Assembly: GCF_003967535.1 (NCBI RefSeq)
Contig: NZ_BIFR01000001.1
Span: 425,493 to 489,492, forward strand
Origin: Tengunoibacter tsumagoiensis
GTDB taxonomy: Bacteria > Chloroflexota > Ktedonobacteria > Ktedonobacterales > Ktedonobacteraceae
Direction of reading: 5' to 3'
DNA: 64,000 nucleotides
Shown: piece by piece, positions 16,872-24,472 of the stretch
How positions within the stretch are numbered: the first letter of the stretch is position 1
Layout of the letters: each line of letters starts with the position of its first letter
Made by a program: the position numbers and the translations under genes
The notes under the pieces: model-generated
What the model saw: only the letters and a program-made list of their open reading frames with translations
Databases searched by the model: none
What the model was told of the DNA's origin: nothing

Positions 16872-17825
16872 ATGATTGTAGGACTTCCCATGGAAGCTCA
16901 AGTACGCCCTGTCACGCCCGATGATCTGCCAGCTCTGACCACCTTTCTTCACACAAACGCGCTTCTTCTGCAAGGACAGGAGGTACTACAGGAAGAGCTC
17001 TTAAAAGAGAGCTTAAGCTCTGGCAAACTCACACTTGAGGCAGATACCTGGTTGGTTACCAATAAAGAGGGGAAGATGCTGGGCTATACCTGGTTTGAGC
17101 TCCTCAAAGATTGGGTGGTTATTCCTTCCATCTATCAAGCGTTAGAGCTATCAGATCAGTCTGTTGGCCTCTATCTTCAGTCCTGCCTGGAGCAACGTCT
17201 GCTGGAGCTCTTACCTGAAGGGATTCAAGGGACATTCCTCGCATATGTCATGGGTGAGAAACCTGTACAACGAGACTTTCTAGCTCAGTCTGGCTATACC
17301 AGGTCCATTACCTTCTCACAAATGGAAATAGAATTTCGCGAGCCCCCACAGGCTCCAATCTGGCCTGCAACGATCACTGTACGTCAGTTTGACCCGGACA
17401 AGGATCTACAGGCAACGTATCGAGCAGATGAAGAATCGGCAGAAGATAAAGGATATCATCTCCCTCTTAGTCTGGCTGACTGGCGTTATCGTGTCCGTCT
17501 TCCGTTAGCCGATCCAACTCTGTGTTTCCTGGCCTACGATGGCGACGAGATTGCAGGGATTGCCCTCAATTATGTGAAAGATGAACAGGTAGGCGTCATT
17601 GATCATTTAGGCGTACGACGAGCCTGGCGGCGTCAGGGACTTGGAATGGCTCTGTTACGTCACTCATTTCAAGCCTTTTATCAGCGCGGCCTGCGTAAAG
17701 CAGTTCTCAACGTTGATGCGGATAGCCTGACTCATGCTGATAAGCTCTATAAACGAGCAGGTATGCAGATTATTGATCAATATCATATCTACAAAAAGGT
17801 TCTTGAAGAGACACCTCTATCCTGA
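16872..17825 (+). CDS. Tandem GNAT acetyltransferase
   Basis: 317 aa with AAAGGA before the ATG. Two GNAT folds are seen. The N-terminal one (~5-150) starts AQVRPVTPDDLPAL and looks degenerate. The C-terminal one (~165-310) starts ITVRQFDPDKD and has the acetyl-CoA loop in RRQGLGMALL, plus LYKRAGM near the end. Tandem GNATs include mycothiol synthase and related enzymes; the substrate is unknown here. It is probably the second gene of an operon with the M20 amidohydrolase. Confidence 0.82.
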   Translation: MIVGLPMEAQVRPVTPDDLPALTTFLHTNALLLQGQEVLQEELLKESLSSGKLTLEADTWLVTNKEGKMLGYTWFELLKDWVVIPSIYQALELSDQSVGLYLQSCLEQRLLELLPEGIQGTFLAYVMGEKPVQRDFLAQSGYTRSITFSQMEIEFREPPQAPIWPATITVRQFDPDKDLQATYRADEESAEDKGYHLPLSLADWRYRVRLPLADPTLCFLAYDGDEIAGIALNYVKDEQVGVIDHLGVRRAWRRQGLGMALLRHSFQAFYQRGLRKAVLNVDADSLTHADKLYKRAGMQIIDQYHIYKKVLEETPLS

Positions 17826-17842
17826 TTCCTGGGAAGCCCTCT

Positions 17843-17904
17843 GCAATACGGGATGAGCTCTGCACAATCTGGTGAGAATCTGTGCAAAGCTCATCCCGTA
17901 TTGC
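17843..17904. terminator. 24-bp stem hairpin after the GNAT gene
   Basis: The arms 17843-17866 and 17881-17904 (GCAATACGGGATGAGC at the base) pair at 23 of 24 positions around a 14-nt loop, 17 nt after the stop. No T-run follows. It resembles the other long U-less hairpins of the window. Confidence 0.6.
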
Positions 17905-18172
17905 TATATACGAGACAGGCTTGTGCTCTCCATCTTTAGAAGCGAATGCCGTTCAGATGAAAGCACTATTGAAGCCATTCTTGCTGTCGATAAGAATCAG
18001 CATGAACGAGCGCACCTGGTAAGCAAGCGTATCAACAAAAAATCATTATACAAGTTTTATCGAAATATCATGTTTCCTGATAGGAACATACTATTTTATA
18101 TAGAATAGGGCCATTTTCATCATGTTTCATCATACTGTATCGCGAAATTCCAGATTTTAATAGTTTTTATAC

Positions 18173-18201
18173 TTGACGGCACTTTAAAATAGGCTTATAA
18201 C
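18173..18201 (+). promoter_or_regulatory. Promoter of the XRE regulator gene
   Basis: TTGACG (18173-18178), a 17-bp spacer and TATAAC (18196-18201). The predicted start near 18208 gives a ~30-nt leader to the ATG at 18239 and rules out the upstream in-frame ATG at 18209. The rest of 17905-18238 is AT-rich without a gene. Confidence 0.65.
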
Positions 18202-18238
18202 TGTCGCGATGATAATGTGCATGGTCAGGATGAGGAAC

Positions 18239-19408
18239 ATGGAAAAGCAGAATAATTTATTGAAATCTGCTCGGATGAAGAAACGCTGGACATTGGAGTT
18301 TGCCAGTGGCCAGGTTGGAGTGAGCCGTAGCACGTATATTCGCTGGGAGGCCGGAGCACAGATTCCACGCCTCTCTTCTTTGACTGCCCTCTGCCATACA
18401 TTTGAGATGTCGCCAGAGGAGCTGGGATTTTCACAATCGTTTGACAGAAAAAAATCACCACCGCTCTTAAATGAGAAGCCTCTAGAAGAGGAGGTAAGTG
18501 AAGAAGAGCAGCTCGCTAATCTGCCAGAGGCCTTAGTCATCTGGGATATGGGCCTCACTTCCTGCTGGCAATGGTATATGGCAGGAGGGCAGACAGAACT
18601 TGAACGTCTCATGCCCACCTATCTTAGCCGGTTAGCCCGCCCAACGCTCTATCCAGGACCAGATCAACGGACGGCTGCCAGCCTGACCTCACAGGTCTAT
18701 CAATTAATTGCCCTTCTGGACCTCCAACGAGGAGATTATGTGTCGGCTCAGACGAATGGGACGCAGGCGCTGGTCTATAGTCAACTGGCAAAAGATTGGA
18801 ATATGTATGTTGCGGCTCAGATCCGGCTGGCAATTATCTTCTCTGCTCGCAAAAGGATCGGGTCAGCCCTGATTGCCTACAACGATGCTCTACGGCGCAT
18901 CAATGCAGACAATAATCATGTCTCACCTATGTTACATAGCTGGATCTTTGCTGGCCTGGCTGAGATTCAGGCGACAATGGGCCGTGATACTGAGGCCATG
19001 CAATTTATTAAGCTGGCCTTTGCTGTCTTCCCTGAGCATCCAGAAGATGATCCATGCATCACCTATGCGCAATGTGATCGTTCGATGCTGTATCTTTATC
19101 AAGGACAGGTCTTCTTGCGTCTCGGTCAGCCACGCCTGGCCTGGGAGGCATTTAGTCAGATTGATGACTTCAAGCCATCACCACCAGCACGTGTACGAGC
19201 CGAGTTTTTAAAGCATCGTACCTATACCTCACTGGTGCTTGGTAATATGATTCAGACATGTATCTATCTGGAGGCTGCGGCCAGAGCCGCTCAAGAAATT
19301 CATAGCGATCTGGCCTTTAGCGAAGTTTATACGCTCTACGAGCACATGTTAGCAATCTGGGGGGGCGAGGTCCGTGTGCGAAACCTGGCACGCCTCTTCC
19401 AGCGCTAA
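18239..19408 (+). CDS. XRE-family regulator with TPR-like C-terminus
   Basis: 389 aa. ATG 18239 has AGGA 8 nt upstream and follows the mapped promoter. Residues ~5-62 are a helix-turn-helix (LLKSARMKKRWTLEFAS...STYIRWEAGAQIP). Residues ~130-385 are alpha-helical repeats of TPR type (for instance LIALLDLQRGDYVSAQTNGTQ split over two helices), as in signal-binding XRE/TPR regulators. The ligand is unknown. Its stop and the stop of the convergent kinase are only 3 nt apart, so the two transcripts overlap at their 3' ends. Confidence 0.82.
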   Translation: MEKQNNLLKSARMKKRWTLEFASGQVGVSRSTYIRWEAGAQIPRLSSLTALCHTFEMSPEELGFSQSFDRKKSPPLLNEKPLEEEVSEEEQLANLPEALVIWDMGLTSCWQWYMAGGQTELERLMPTYLSRLARPTLYPGPDQRTAASLTSQVYQLIALLDLQRGDYVSAQTNGTQALVYSQLAKDWNMYVAAQIRLAIIFSARKRIGSALIAYNDALRRINADNNHVSPMLHSWIFAGLAEIQATMGRDTEAMQFIKLAFAVFPEHPEDDPCITYAQCDRSMLYLYQGQVFLRLGQPRLAWEAFSQIDDFKPSPPARVRAEFLKHRTYTSLVLGNMIQTCIYLEAAARAAQEIHSDLAFSEVYTLYEHMLAIWGGEVRVRNLARLFQR

Positions 19409-19411
19409 GCA

Positions 19412-21055
19412 TCAGTACCAGGCTGAAAAGACCAAGACGTGTTGCCCTATCTGGATACGATCACCGTTTTGTAATGGTTGGAGTGTAAAGCGTTTGATAA
19501 CCTGCCCGTTAATTTTGGTGAGATTAAGCATACTCTCATGCTTCAGGCTATAGGTGCCATCGCTGGCTCGTAGAATGGATGCATGCCAGCTTTCAACATC
19601 TGGATCGTTGAGTGTAATATTACAATTTTCATTGGAGCCGATGCTATACTTTTTGTCTGTTAAAGCATATGTACGCCCTGGCTCTCTACCAATCTCGATC
19701 AGTAGCCTGGGTGTACCCGCACCATGATGCTGAGAGGAGGGGGGAGGGGTTGGATTACCTTTGCTCCTTATAAACGATGGCGGGGCCGGGGTCGGTCGGT
19801 TCCAGGATGGGTTGTTGAAGACAAAGACCAGGACATGGGAACCCAGGTAGATCTGGTCTTGATCCTGAAGGATCTGAGAAACATGCGGTTTGAGAAATGT
19901 GCCGTTCAAACGGGTTCCATTCACGCTCCCATCATCACGAATAGCATAGCTACCATCAGGTAGAGCCTGGATGGTCGCATGGGCACGACTGACTGAGACG
20001 TCGTTAATAAAGTAGGTCCGTTCGCGGCTACGGCCCAGGGTAATGTCATAGCTGGGAAGTGGATAGGCTGCTCCTCTATTGCCACCCTCTTCAACATACA
20101 GAAAACTGGTGCCCGGTGGAATCTGGGTAGCCTGAAAGTTGGTTGTAGGAGTCTCAACATTGCGGTATGTATCAATTTTGCCGGTGGCACCTTCGTTTCG
20201 ATCGCTGATGGGAATGTTGAAGGCCGTTGGCTTCTGATTCATGGCCCGTTTAAAATCTGTGAGCAGATCAGCGGCAGTCTGATAGCGATACTTTATCTGC
20301 TTGGCCAGGGCATTTCCAAGCACATCTTCAATGCCCGCAGGGATCTCAGGACGTGAGCGCAGTTGAGGGCGTGGACATTCCGCTGGCAGTTGCTCATTAA
20401 AGACGTCCAGCCCTAGCAGCATCTCTGCAAGCAGGACACCAACGGAAAAAATATCACTACGCCGATCTGGCCTACCTGCTAGATGCTCAGGAGCCATATA
20501 GCGCGGCGTGCCATGATTCAGGCTGGTGCCACCACTAATACTATTCTGACTTACAAAATGGGCCAGCCCAAAATCTGTTAACATTAACCGACCATCTTGA
20601 TGAAGCAGGAGGTTGCGGGGTTTAAGGTCGAGGTGCGCAATGTTCTCAGAATGCGCATATTCCAGGGCATTGCAGATGTCTTCAAGAAAATGTGACACGT
20701 CCTCTAATGAGGATAATCCCTGTGTATCACGCAAGAGGTCTTCAAGCGTTCCTCCACTAATAAAAGGCATGACGAGGTAAGGAAATTTGATACGGCGGAT
20801 CTCTTGTGTGCCAATATCGTCGATATGGACGATATTCTTGTGGTCCATATTAGCCACAATATGAGCTTCACGAAGGAAGCGCTCATAATACTTAGGATCG
20901 TTCAGGTATTGTTCGAGAAGGATTTTGATGGCTTGTTGCCGATGCAGATCCAGATGTTCCGCACGATAGACAACCCCAAAACCACCCTTACCAATCAAGT
21001 CACCCAGCCGATATTTTCCTCCAAAGACCTGTTCGCTAAAACCGTATGCTGTCAT
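19412..21055 (-). CDS. Soluble Ser/Thr protein kinase with two FHA domains
   Basis: 547 aa. The kinase domain occupies ~14-280: glycine loop GKGGFG (22-27), K44 in AIKIL, DFG 161-163 and APEHLAGRPDRRSDIFSVG. The catalytic loop reads HLDLKPRN, so the arginine of the usual HRD is leucine: a non-RD kinase. Two phosphothreonine-binding FHA domains follow at ~335-410 (LGRSRE...VSRAHA...NGT) and ~465-540. The second has the weaker IGSNEN and SWHA, so it may bind less well. No membrane helix, so cytosolic, unlike many PknB types. It should phosphorylate proteins and recruit phospho-partners. Confidence 0.9.
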   Translation of the reverse strand: MTAYGFSEQVFGGKYRLGDLIGKGGFGVVYRAEHLDLHRQQAIKILLEQYLNDPKYYERFLREAHIVANMDHKNIVHIDDIGTQEIRRIKFPYLVMPFISGGTLEDLLRDTQGLSSLEDVSHFLEDICNALEYAHSENIAHLDLKPRNLLLHQDGRLMLTDFGLAHFVSQNSISGGTSLNHGTPRYMAPEHLAGRPDRRSDIFSVGVLLAEMLLGLDVFNEQLPAECPRPQLRSRPEIPAGIEDVLGNALAKQIKYRYQTAADLLTDFKRAMNQKPTAFNIPISDRNEGATGKIDTYRNVETPTTNFQATQIPPGTSFLYVEEGGNRGAAYPLPSYDITLGRSRERTYFINDVSVSRAHATIQALPDGSYAIRDDGSVNGTRLNGTFLKPHVSQILQDQDQIYLGSHVLVFVFNNPSWNRPTPAPPSFIRSKGNPTPPPSSQHHGAGTPRLLIEIGREPGRTYALTDKKYSIGSNENCNITLNDPDVESWHASILRASDGTYSLKHESMLNLTKINGQVIKRFTLQPLQNGDRIQIGQHVLVFSAWY

Positions 21056-21390
21056 GGAGATCCTTTGCTATTCAATCTTCGATTCATACAACCTACCCAT
21101 CGAACCAATCAGTTTATCTGTCTCAAATAGTTGCTCACAGCCTATTTGTTTCAGTTAGAATTTGTTTCGAGCGAGACAACATAAAGTCGGGTCAGTTCGG
21201 GCAAAAATAGCACTTGAGGATGAGGAAGATTGTCTCATTTAAGAGTATATCTGATGACCTGGATAGATGTAAAGAAATCGTCTGATCGAAATTTACTAAG
21301 CGTTAACTTTCGTCTGGCTTATGCTTGAATCCATGATTAAATCGCTCTGGCCTGTCCACAGAGTCTCTGTTTTATGCTGAGTAAAGGCTC

Positions 21391-21425
21391 TGCATGGATA
21401 GGCAAAGCGATGACCCATCCATGCA
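21391..21425 (-). other. Hairpin at the 3' end of the minus-strand cluster
   Basis: TGCATGGAT (21391-21399) pairs perfectly with ATCCATGCA (21417-21425), just past the VOC stop. No T-run follows. It may protect or end the transcript. The rest of 21056-21442 shows no gene. Confidence 0.4.
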
Positions 21426-21442
21426 GTATCAGGAAGCTTCTT

Positions 21443-21850
21443 TCAGGCGTAATTGGCTAGCTCGATGAGATTATAGTCGGGATCGCGAAGATAGATGGAG
21501 TAGATTTTGCGACGTGCTCCCATACGTTGAATGGGGCCCGCAATAAGCTCTACATTGCAGGCGTGGAGGTGAGCAATAACGTCCTGGAGAGGCATGCGCG
21601 TAATAAAGCAAAGATCGGCTGAACCTGGAATTGGCTGATGGGCGCGCAACTCAAGCTCACGCCCTACTTCATGAAGATTTATCTTCTGGTCTCCAAATTT
21701 CAGGGCCTTACGCCCCGGTTCAGTCTCTACTACTTCCATCCCTAAGACACGGGCGTAAAAGCTACAGGTCATCGCAATACTGCGAACCGTCAGAACGAGG
21801 TGATCGAGTTTATCTACCGTGAGCATCTTTTCGCCACAGATGAGAGCCAT
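21443..21850 (-). CDS. VOC (glyoxalase/bleomycin-resistance fold) protein
   Basis: 135 aa. The ATG at 21850 (MALICGEK) is chosen, with a weak AAGG upstream. Two paired beta-alpha-beta-beta-beta modules are visible: KLDHLVLTVRSI...FYARVLGMEVV and ADLCFITRMPL...IYLRDPDYNLIEL. Candidate metal ligands are the H in LDHLVL, one in the middle, and the E of LIEL. It is typical of small VOC dioxygenase, lyase or binding proteins; the substrate is unknown. It lies at the tail of the polysaccharide cluster, not obviously part of it. Confidence 0.85.
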   Translation of the reverse strand: MALICGEKMLTVDKLDHLVLTVRSIAMTCSFYARVLGMEVVETEPGRKALKFGDQKINLHEVGRELELRAHQPIPGSADLCFITRMPLQDVIAHLHACNVELIAGPIQRMGARRKIYSIYLRDPDYNLIELANYA

Positions 21851-21911
21851 TCTATTTCGCCTTCCTTTTCTTCTTTCTATTCTTTTTTCTATGCCAGAGC
21901 GTCGTGTATGA

Positions 21912-22169
21912 TTAGTGAGCATCCATAAACCCCAGAATAATTCGTTTATCATCGTCGATCATTTTGATGCGTACAACTATCTCCTGGCCTCGATGAAAGA
22001 GATCCCAGGGATGACTGATATAGCGCTGAATCTCCTGGCTATGTCCCTTCATAGCCTCTTCACTGGTAAGTACTCCAAGCGCCCCATTCAGGTCAACATA
22101 AATTTGTTGTTTAGACATTGAGTAGATACGGCCCACTCGAATGTCTCCAGGGTGTAACATAGTACGCAT
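21912..22169 (-). CDS. Small S1-type RNA-binding domain protein
   Basis: 85 aa from the ATG at 22169 (GGGAG ~10 nt upstream). The frame is open a little further upstream. The fold is one OB/S1 domain: HPGDIRVGRIYSMSKQQIYVDL, LGVLTSEEA, then FHRGQEIVVRIKMIDDDKRIILGF. Single-S1 proteins bind RNA and often assist ribosome- or RNase-linked work. It sits 142 nt after the methyltransferase and 61 nt before the VOC gene. Confidence 0.72.
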   Translation of the reverse strand: MRTMLHPGDIRVGRIYSMSKQQIYVDLNGALGVLTSEEAMKGHSQEIQRYISHPWDLFHRGQEIVVRIKMIDDDKRIILGFMDAH

Positions 22170-22311
22170 TATTTTCTCTCTCCCTTGAGCTGTCTTAAAA
22201 AATATTTTCATTCTGTCCCCAAATGTCTGCATGCTCTATTCCCTTTCTCTCATTGGCGGTGTCCTGGCCTCGCCTTCTGTGACTTCATGCGTTCTTCGCA
22301 GTAAACGCTCT

Positions 22312-22944
22312 CTACCACCCTCGATATGCGGTTAGCGATTTGGTCAATCCTAAAAATGTCTCCCGATAAAGGCACGCACCCGGAAAGAGATGTCGCAATT
22401 CGTTGCCAGTCAACAGGCGTATCCCTGCTACATATTCTTTGACCTCTTCCAGGCTCTCCAGACGCCAACCCCAGGGGGTCTTGAAATGTGTGAGCATCCA
22501 GATCTGCCACTGCCTGGGCCAGAATTGAAACATAGGCAACAATACATGCGGCTCAATTGGAAAATAACGATTGGGAGTCTGTATATAATACCGTCTTCCA
22601 ACCCTCTGAATCTCTTGTGCCATCGCTGCTTGCTGCTGCAAATCCCCGACATGCTCAATCACAGAATTGGAGAAAACGATGTCAAATTGCTGATCTGCAA
22701 AGGCAGTCATATTTCGCGCATCTCCAACTATCTGTCCAATCGCACCTGGTGAAGGGGCCAGTTGAAGAGGGTCAAGATTATAGAGGGTAAGCGTGACTCC
22801 CTCATCGGCAAATTGCATCTGCTCCCAAAAATCTGGCGTGCCTCCTACATCAAGGATCGTCAGCGGACGAGGGACGGTGGCGAGGAGCGCAAGAAAGAAA
22901 CGAAAGCGCCGACGCCGCAAACGATTTTGAATGTTTCTCCACAT
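22312..22944 (-). CDS. SAM-dependent methyltransferase of the polysaccharide cluster
   Basis: 210 aa. Class I Rossmann motifs: ILDVGGTPDFWEQM (motif I, ~30-43), LYNLDP (motif II), VGDARNM, and FDIVFSNSVIEHVGD (motif IV). The SNSVIEHV form is common in methyltransferases that act on sugars, lipids or glycan ends. It begins 20 nt after the GT2 stop and is probably co-transcribed. A likely role is O-methylation of the polymer or its end cap, but the acceptor is not shown by the sequence. Confidence 0.82.
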   Translation of the reverse strand: MWRNIQNRLRRRRFRFFLALLATVPRPLTILDVGGTPDFWEQMQFADEGVTLTLYNLDPLQLAPSPGAIGQIVGDARNMTAFADQQFDIVFSNSVIEHVGDLQQQAAMAQEIQRVGRRYYIQTPNRYFPIEPHVLLPMFQFWPRQWQIWMLTHFKTPWGWRLESLEEVKEYVAGIRLLTGNELRHLFPGACLYRETFLGLTKSLTAYRGW

Positions 22945-22964
22945 CCTTTATTTCCTCTCTTGTA

Positions 22965-23867
22965 TCATTTTCTGTGGCATAAACCCATCCAGACACCAGA
23001 CTGATAAGCCAGCTTGCCCAGCACTATGCCTGGAGCGTAAACTATGACTTCAGGCTGATCACACAGATTAAGTAGAACGATACGCATGGTCGATCCCAAC
23101 GCCAATAATGGTAGTAAGATTAAAAATATTGCCGGTTGTTGAAAGAGCAGCAACAAACGATAAGTACGCTTGAGATCACGATGCCGAAGCTTATTCACGA
23201 GCCCTCCAGCCAGACCATGCCGATAGTTGTAAGACAGTAGTCCTGACAGGGTTCGCCTATCATGATCATGAAACACGACTATCTCTGGTTGGTAGATTGT
23301 TAGATAGCCCTGTTTCTGCACCCTATAACAGAGATCGATATCTTCACCCGAACGCAAACGCTCATCAAAGCCACCTACCTGCTGAAAAAGTGCCTTTGTG
23401 GTAGCCATACTGCCGGACCCAACTGGTAGTTTTCGATAACGACGATGCTGGTAATCTCCACAATTCGTAAAATCTACACACCGGGCAAAATAGGTATGTG
23501 CTGTGCCAGGCATACGAGCCCCCACAAGGCCTACCTCAGGGCGGCAGAGCTCATACACGTTCCGCATAATCCAGTCTTTCATCACAATCATGTCATCATC
23601 CAGGAAAAGGAGGACTTCTCCAGTCGCAGTACAAGCACCGATATTCCGGGCACGTCCAGGCTCAGCAATAGGTTCAGGATGAACTGTCTGAATCTCCCAT
23701 CGTTGCACTAGCGAGGGGCCAGGTGGCCCAACAATGATGATCTCGCTATGTCCTGGATACCATTGCCGACTGAGTGCAGCCAGCGCTTGTTCTGCTTTGT
23801 GAAGTCGAGAAGCGGGAATGATGATGCTGACGCTGGGATACTGCTCTGATCGAACGCCTTCATACAT
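22965..23867 (-). CDS. Family 2 glycosyltransferase
   Basis: 300 aa from the ATG at 23867, which has GGGAGGT 6 nt upstream and overlaps the GT4 end by 8 nt. GT-A fold: VSIIIPAS at the start, GRARNIG, the metal/nucleotide-binding LLFLDDDMIV, then GFDERLRSGEDIDLCYRV with the catalytic ED. A hydrophobic C-terminal segment (LLLLFQQPAIFLILLPLLAL) suggests membrane association. It probably adds one sugar to the lipid-linked repeat unit. The tight overlap indicates translational coupling to the GT4 gene. Confidence 0.88.
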   Translation of the reverse strand: MYEGVRSEQYPSVSIIIPASRLHKAEQALAALSRQWYPGHSEIIIVGPPGPSLVQRWEIQTVHPEPIAEPGRARNIGACTATGEVLLFLDDDMIVMKDWIMRNVYELCRPEVGLVGARMPGTAHTYFARCVDFTNCGDYQHRRYRKLPVGSGSMATTKALFQQVGGFDERLRSGEDIDLCYRVQKQGYLTIYQPEIVVFHDHDRRTLSGLLSYNYRHGLAGGLVNKLRHRDLKRTYRLLLLFQQPAIFLILLPLLALGSTMRIVLLNLCDQPEVIVYAPGIVLGKLAYQSGVWMGLCHRK

Positions 23868-24441
23868 GCTTAACCTCCCTCTGCTCCAGGACCTCACGAT
23901 AGACCCGCAACGTGCTCTCTACCGCTTCCTGGTGAGCCACTACGTGAATCCGCTCGGAATGAATAGGCCAGCGTAAAAGCAGTTCTTTTCGCACCTTTTC
24001 AGAGGAGACAAGAATGCTTTGGGCCCGACAGAGGCTCTCGCGCAAGAGATGTTTCCAATAGAGTTGGGCATGAAAATAGGAAGCTAGATAGATCTCCTCA
24101 AAGTATGAAAGATTGTGGATCTCCATCACCAGCGGGCCCTTCCAGCCGATGGGAGCAGCAGCATCAGGTACATGAAGAATATCTGGACGGACCTGTTTTA
24201 AAATTTTTGGCAATAACAATTGGTGCTGCGTTAATAGTCCCTGCCAGCGGCGTAGTTTGACCAGATGAATCCGCACATTGGATTTGATGGCCAGAAACTG
24301 ATATTTCTGAGGGCTTCCTGTAATAATGAGATAGTCGTATTCTGGAGATGAAACGGCGAGTTTATCCAGAAGAAGCTGCGTAGCAAAAAGAGCCTCGCCC
24401 TGTTCCTGTTCTACAATAAGCATATCAAAAGCAATGAGCAT
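23860..24441 (-). CDS. GT4-like glycosyltransferase lacking its C-terminal nucleotide-sugar domain
   Basis: 193 aa against ~370 for the family. Residues 1-160 look like the N-terminal Rossmann half of a GT-B enzyme (PDILHVPDAAAPI..., SILVSSEKVRKELL, ERIHVVAHQ). Exactly where GT4 enzymes continue into the second Rossmann domain, the chain passes to EAVESTLRVYREVLEQ, the form of their last helix. This looks like an in-frame internal deletion rather than a truncation. Without the donor-binding half it should not be an active transferase alone. GGGAGGATCG precedes the ATG. Confidence 0.7.
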   Translation of the reverse strand: MLIAFDMLIVEQEQGEALFATQLLLDKLAVSSPEYDYLIITGSPQKYQFLAIKSNVRIHLVKLRRWQGLLTQHQLLLPKILKQVRPDILHVPDAAAPIGWKGPLVMEIHNLSYFEEIYLASYFHAQLYWKHLLRESLCRAQSILVSSEKVRKELLLRWPIHSERIHVVAHQEAVESTLRVYREVLEQREVKHV

Positions 24442-24472
24442 CGATCCTCCCCCTCTACTTCAACTTCGGTTG

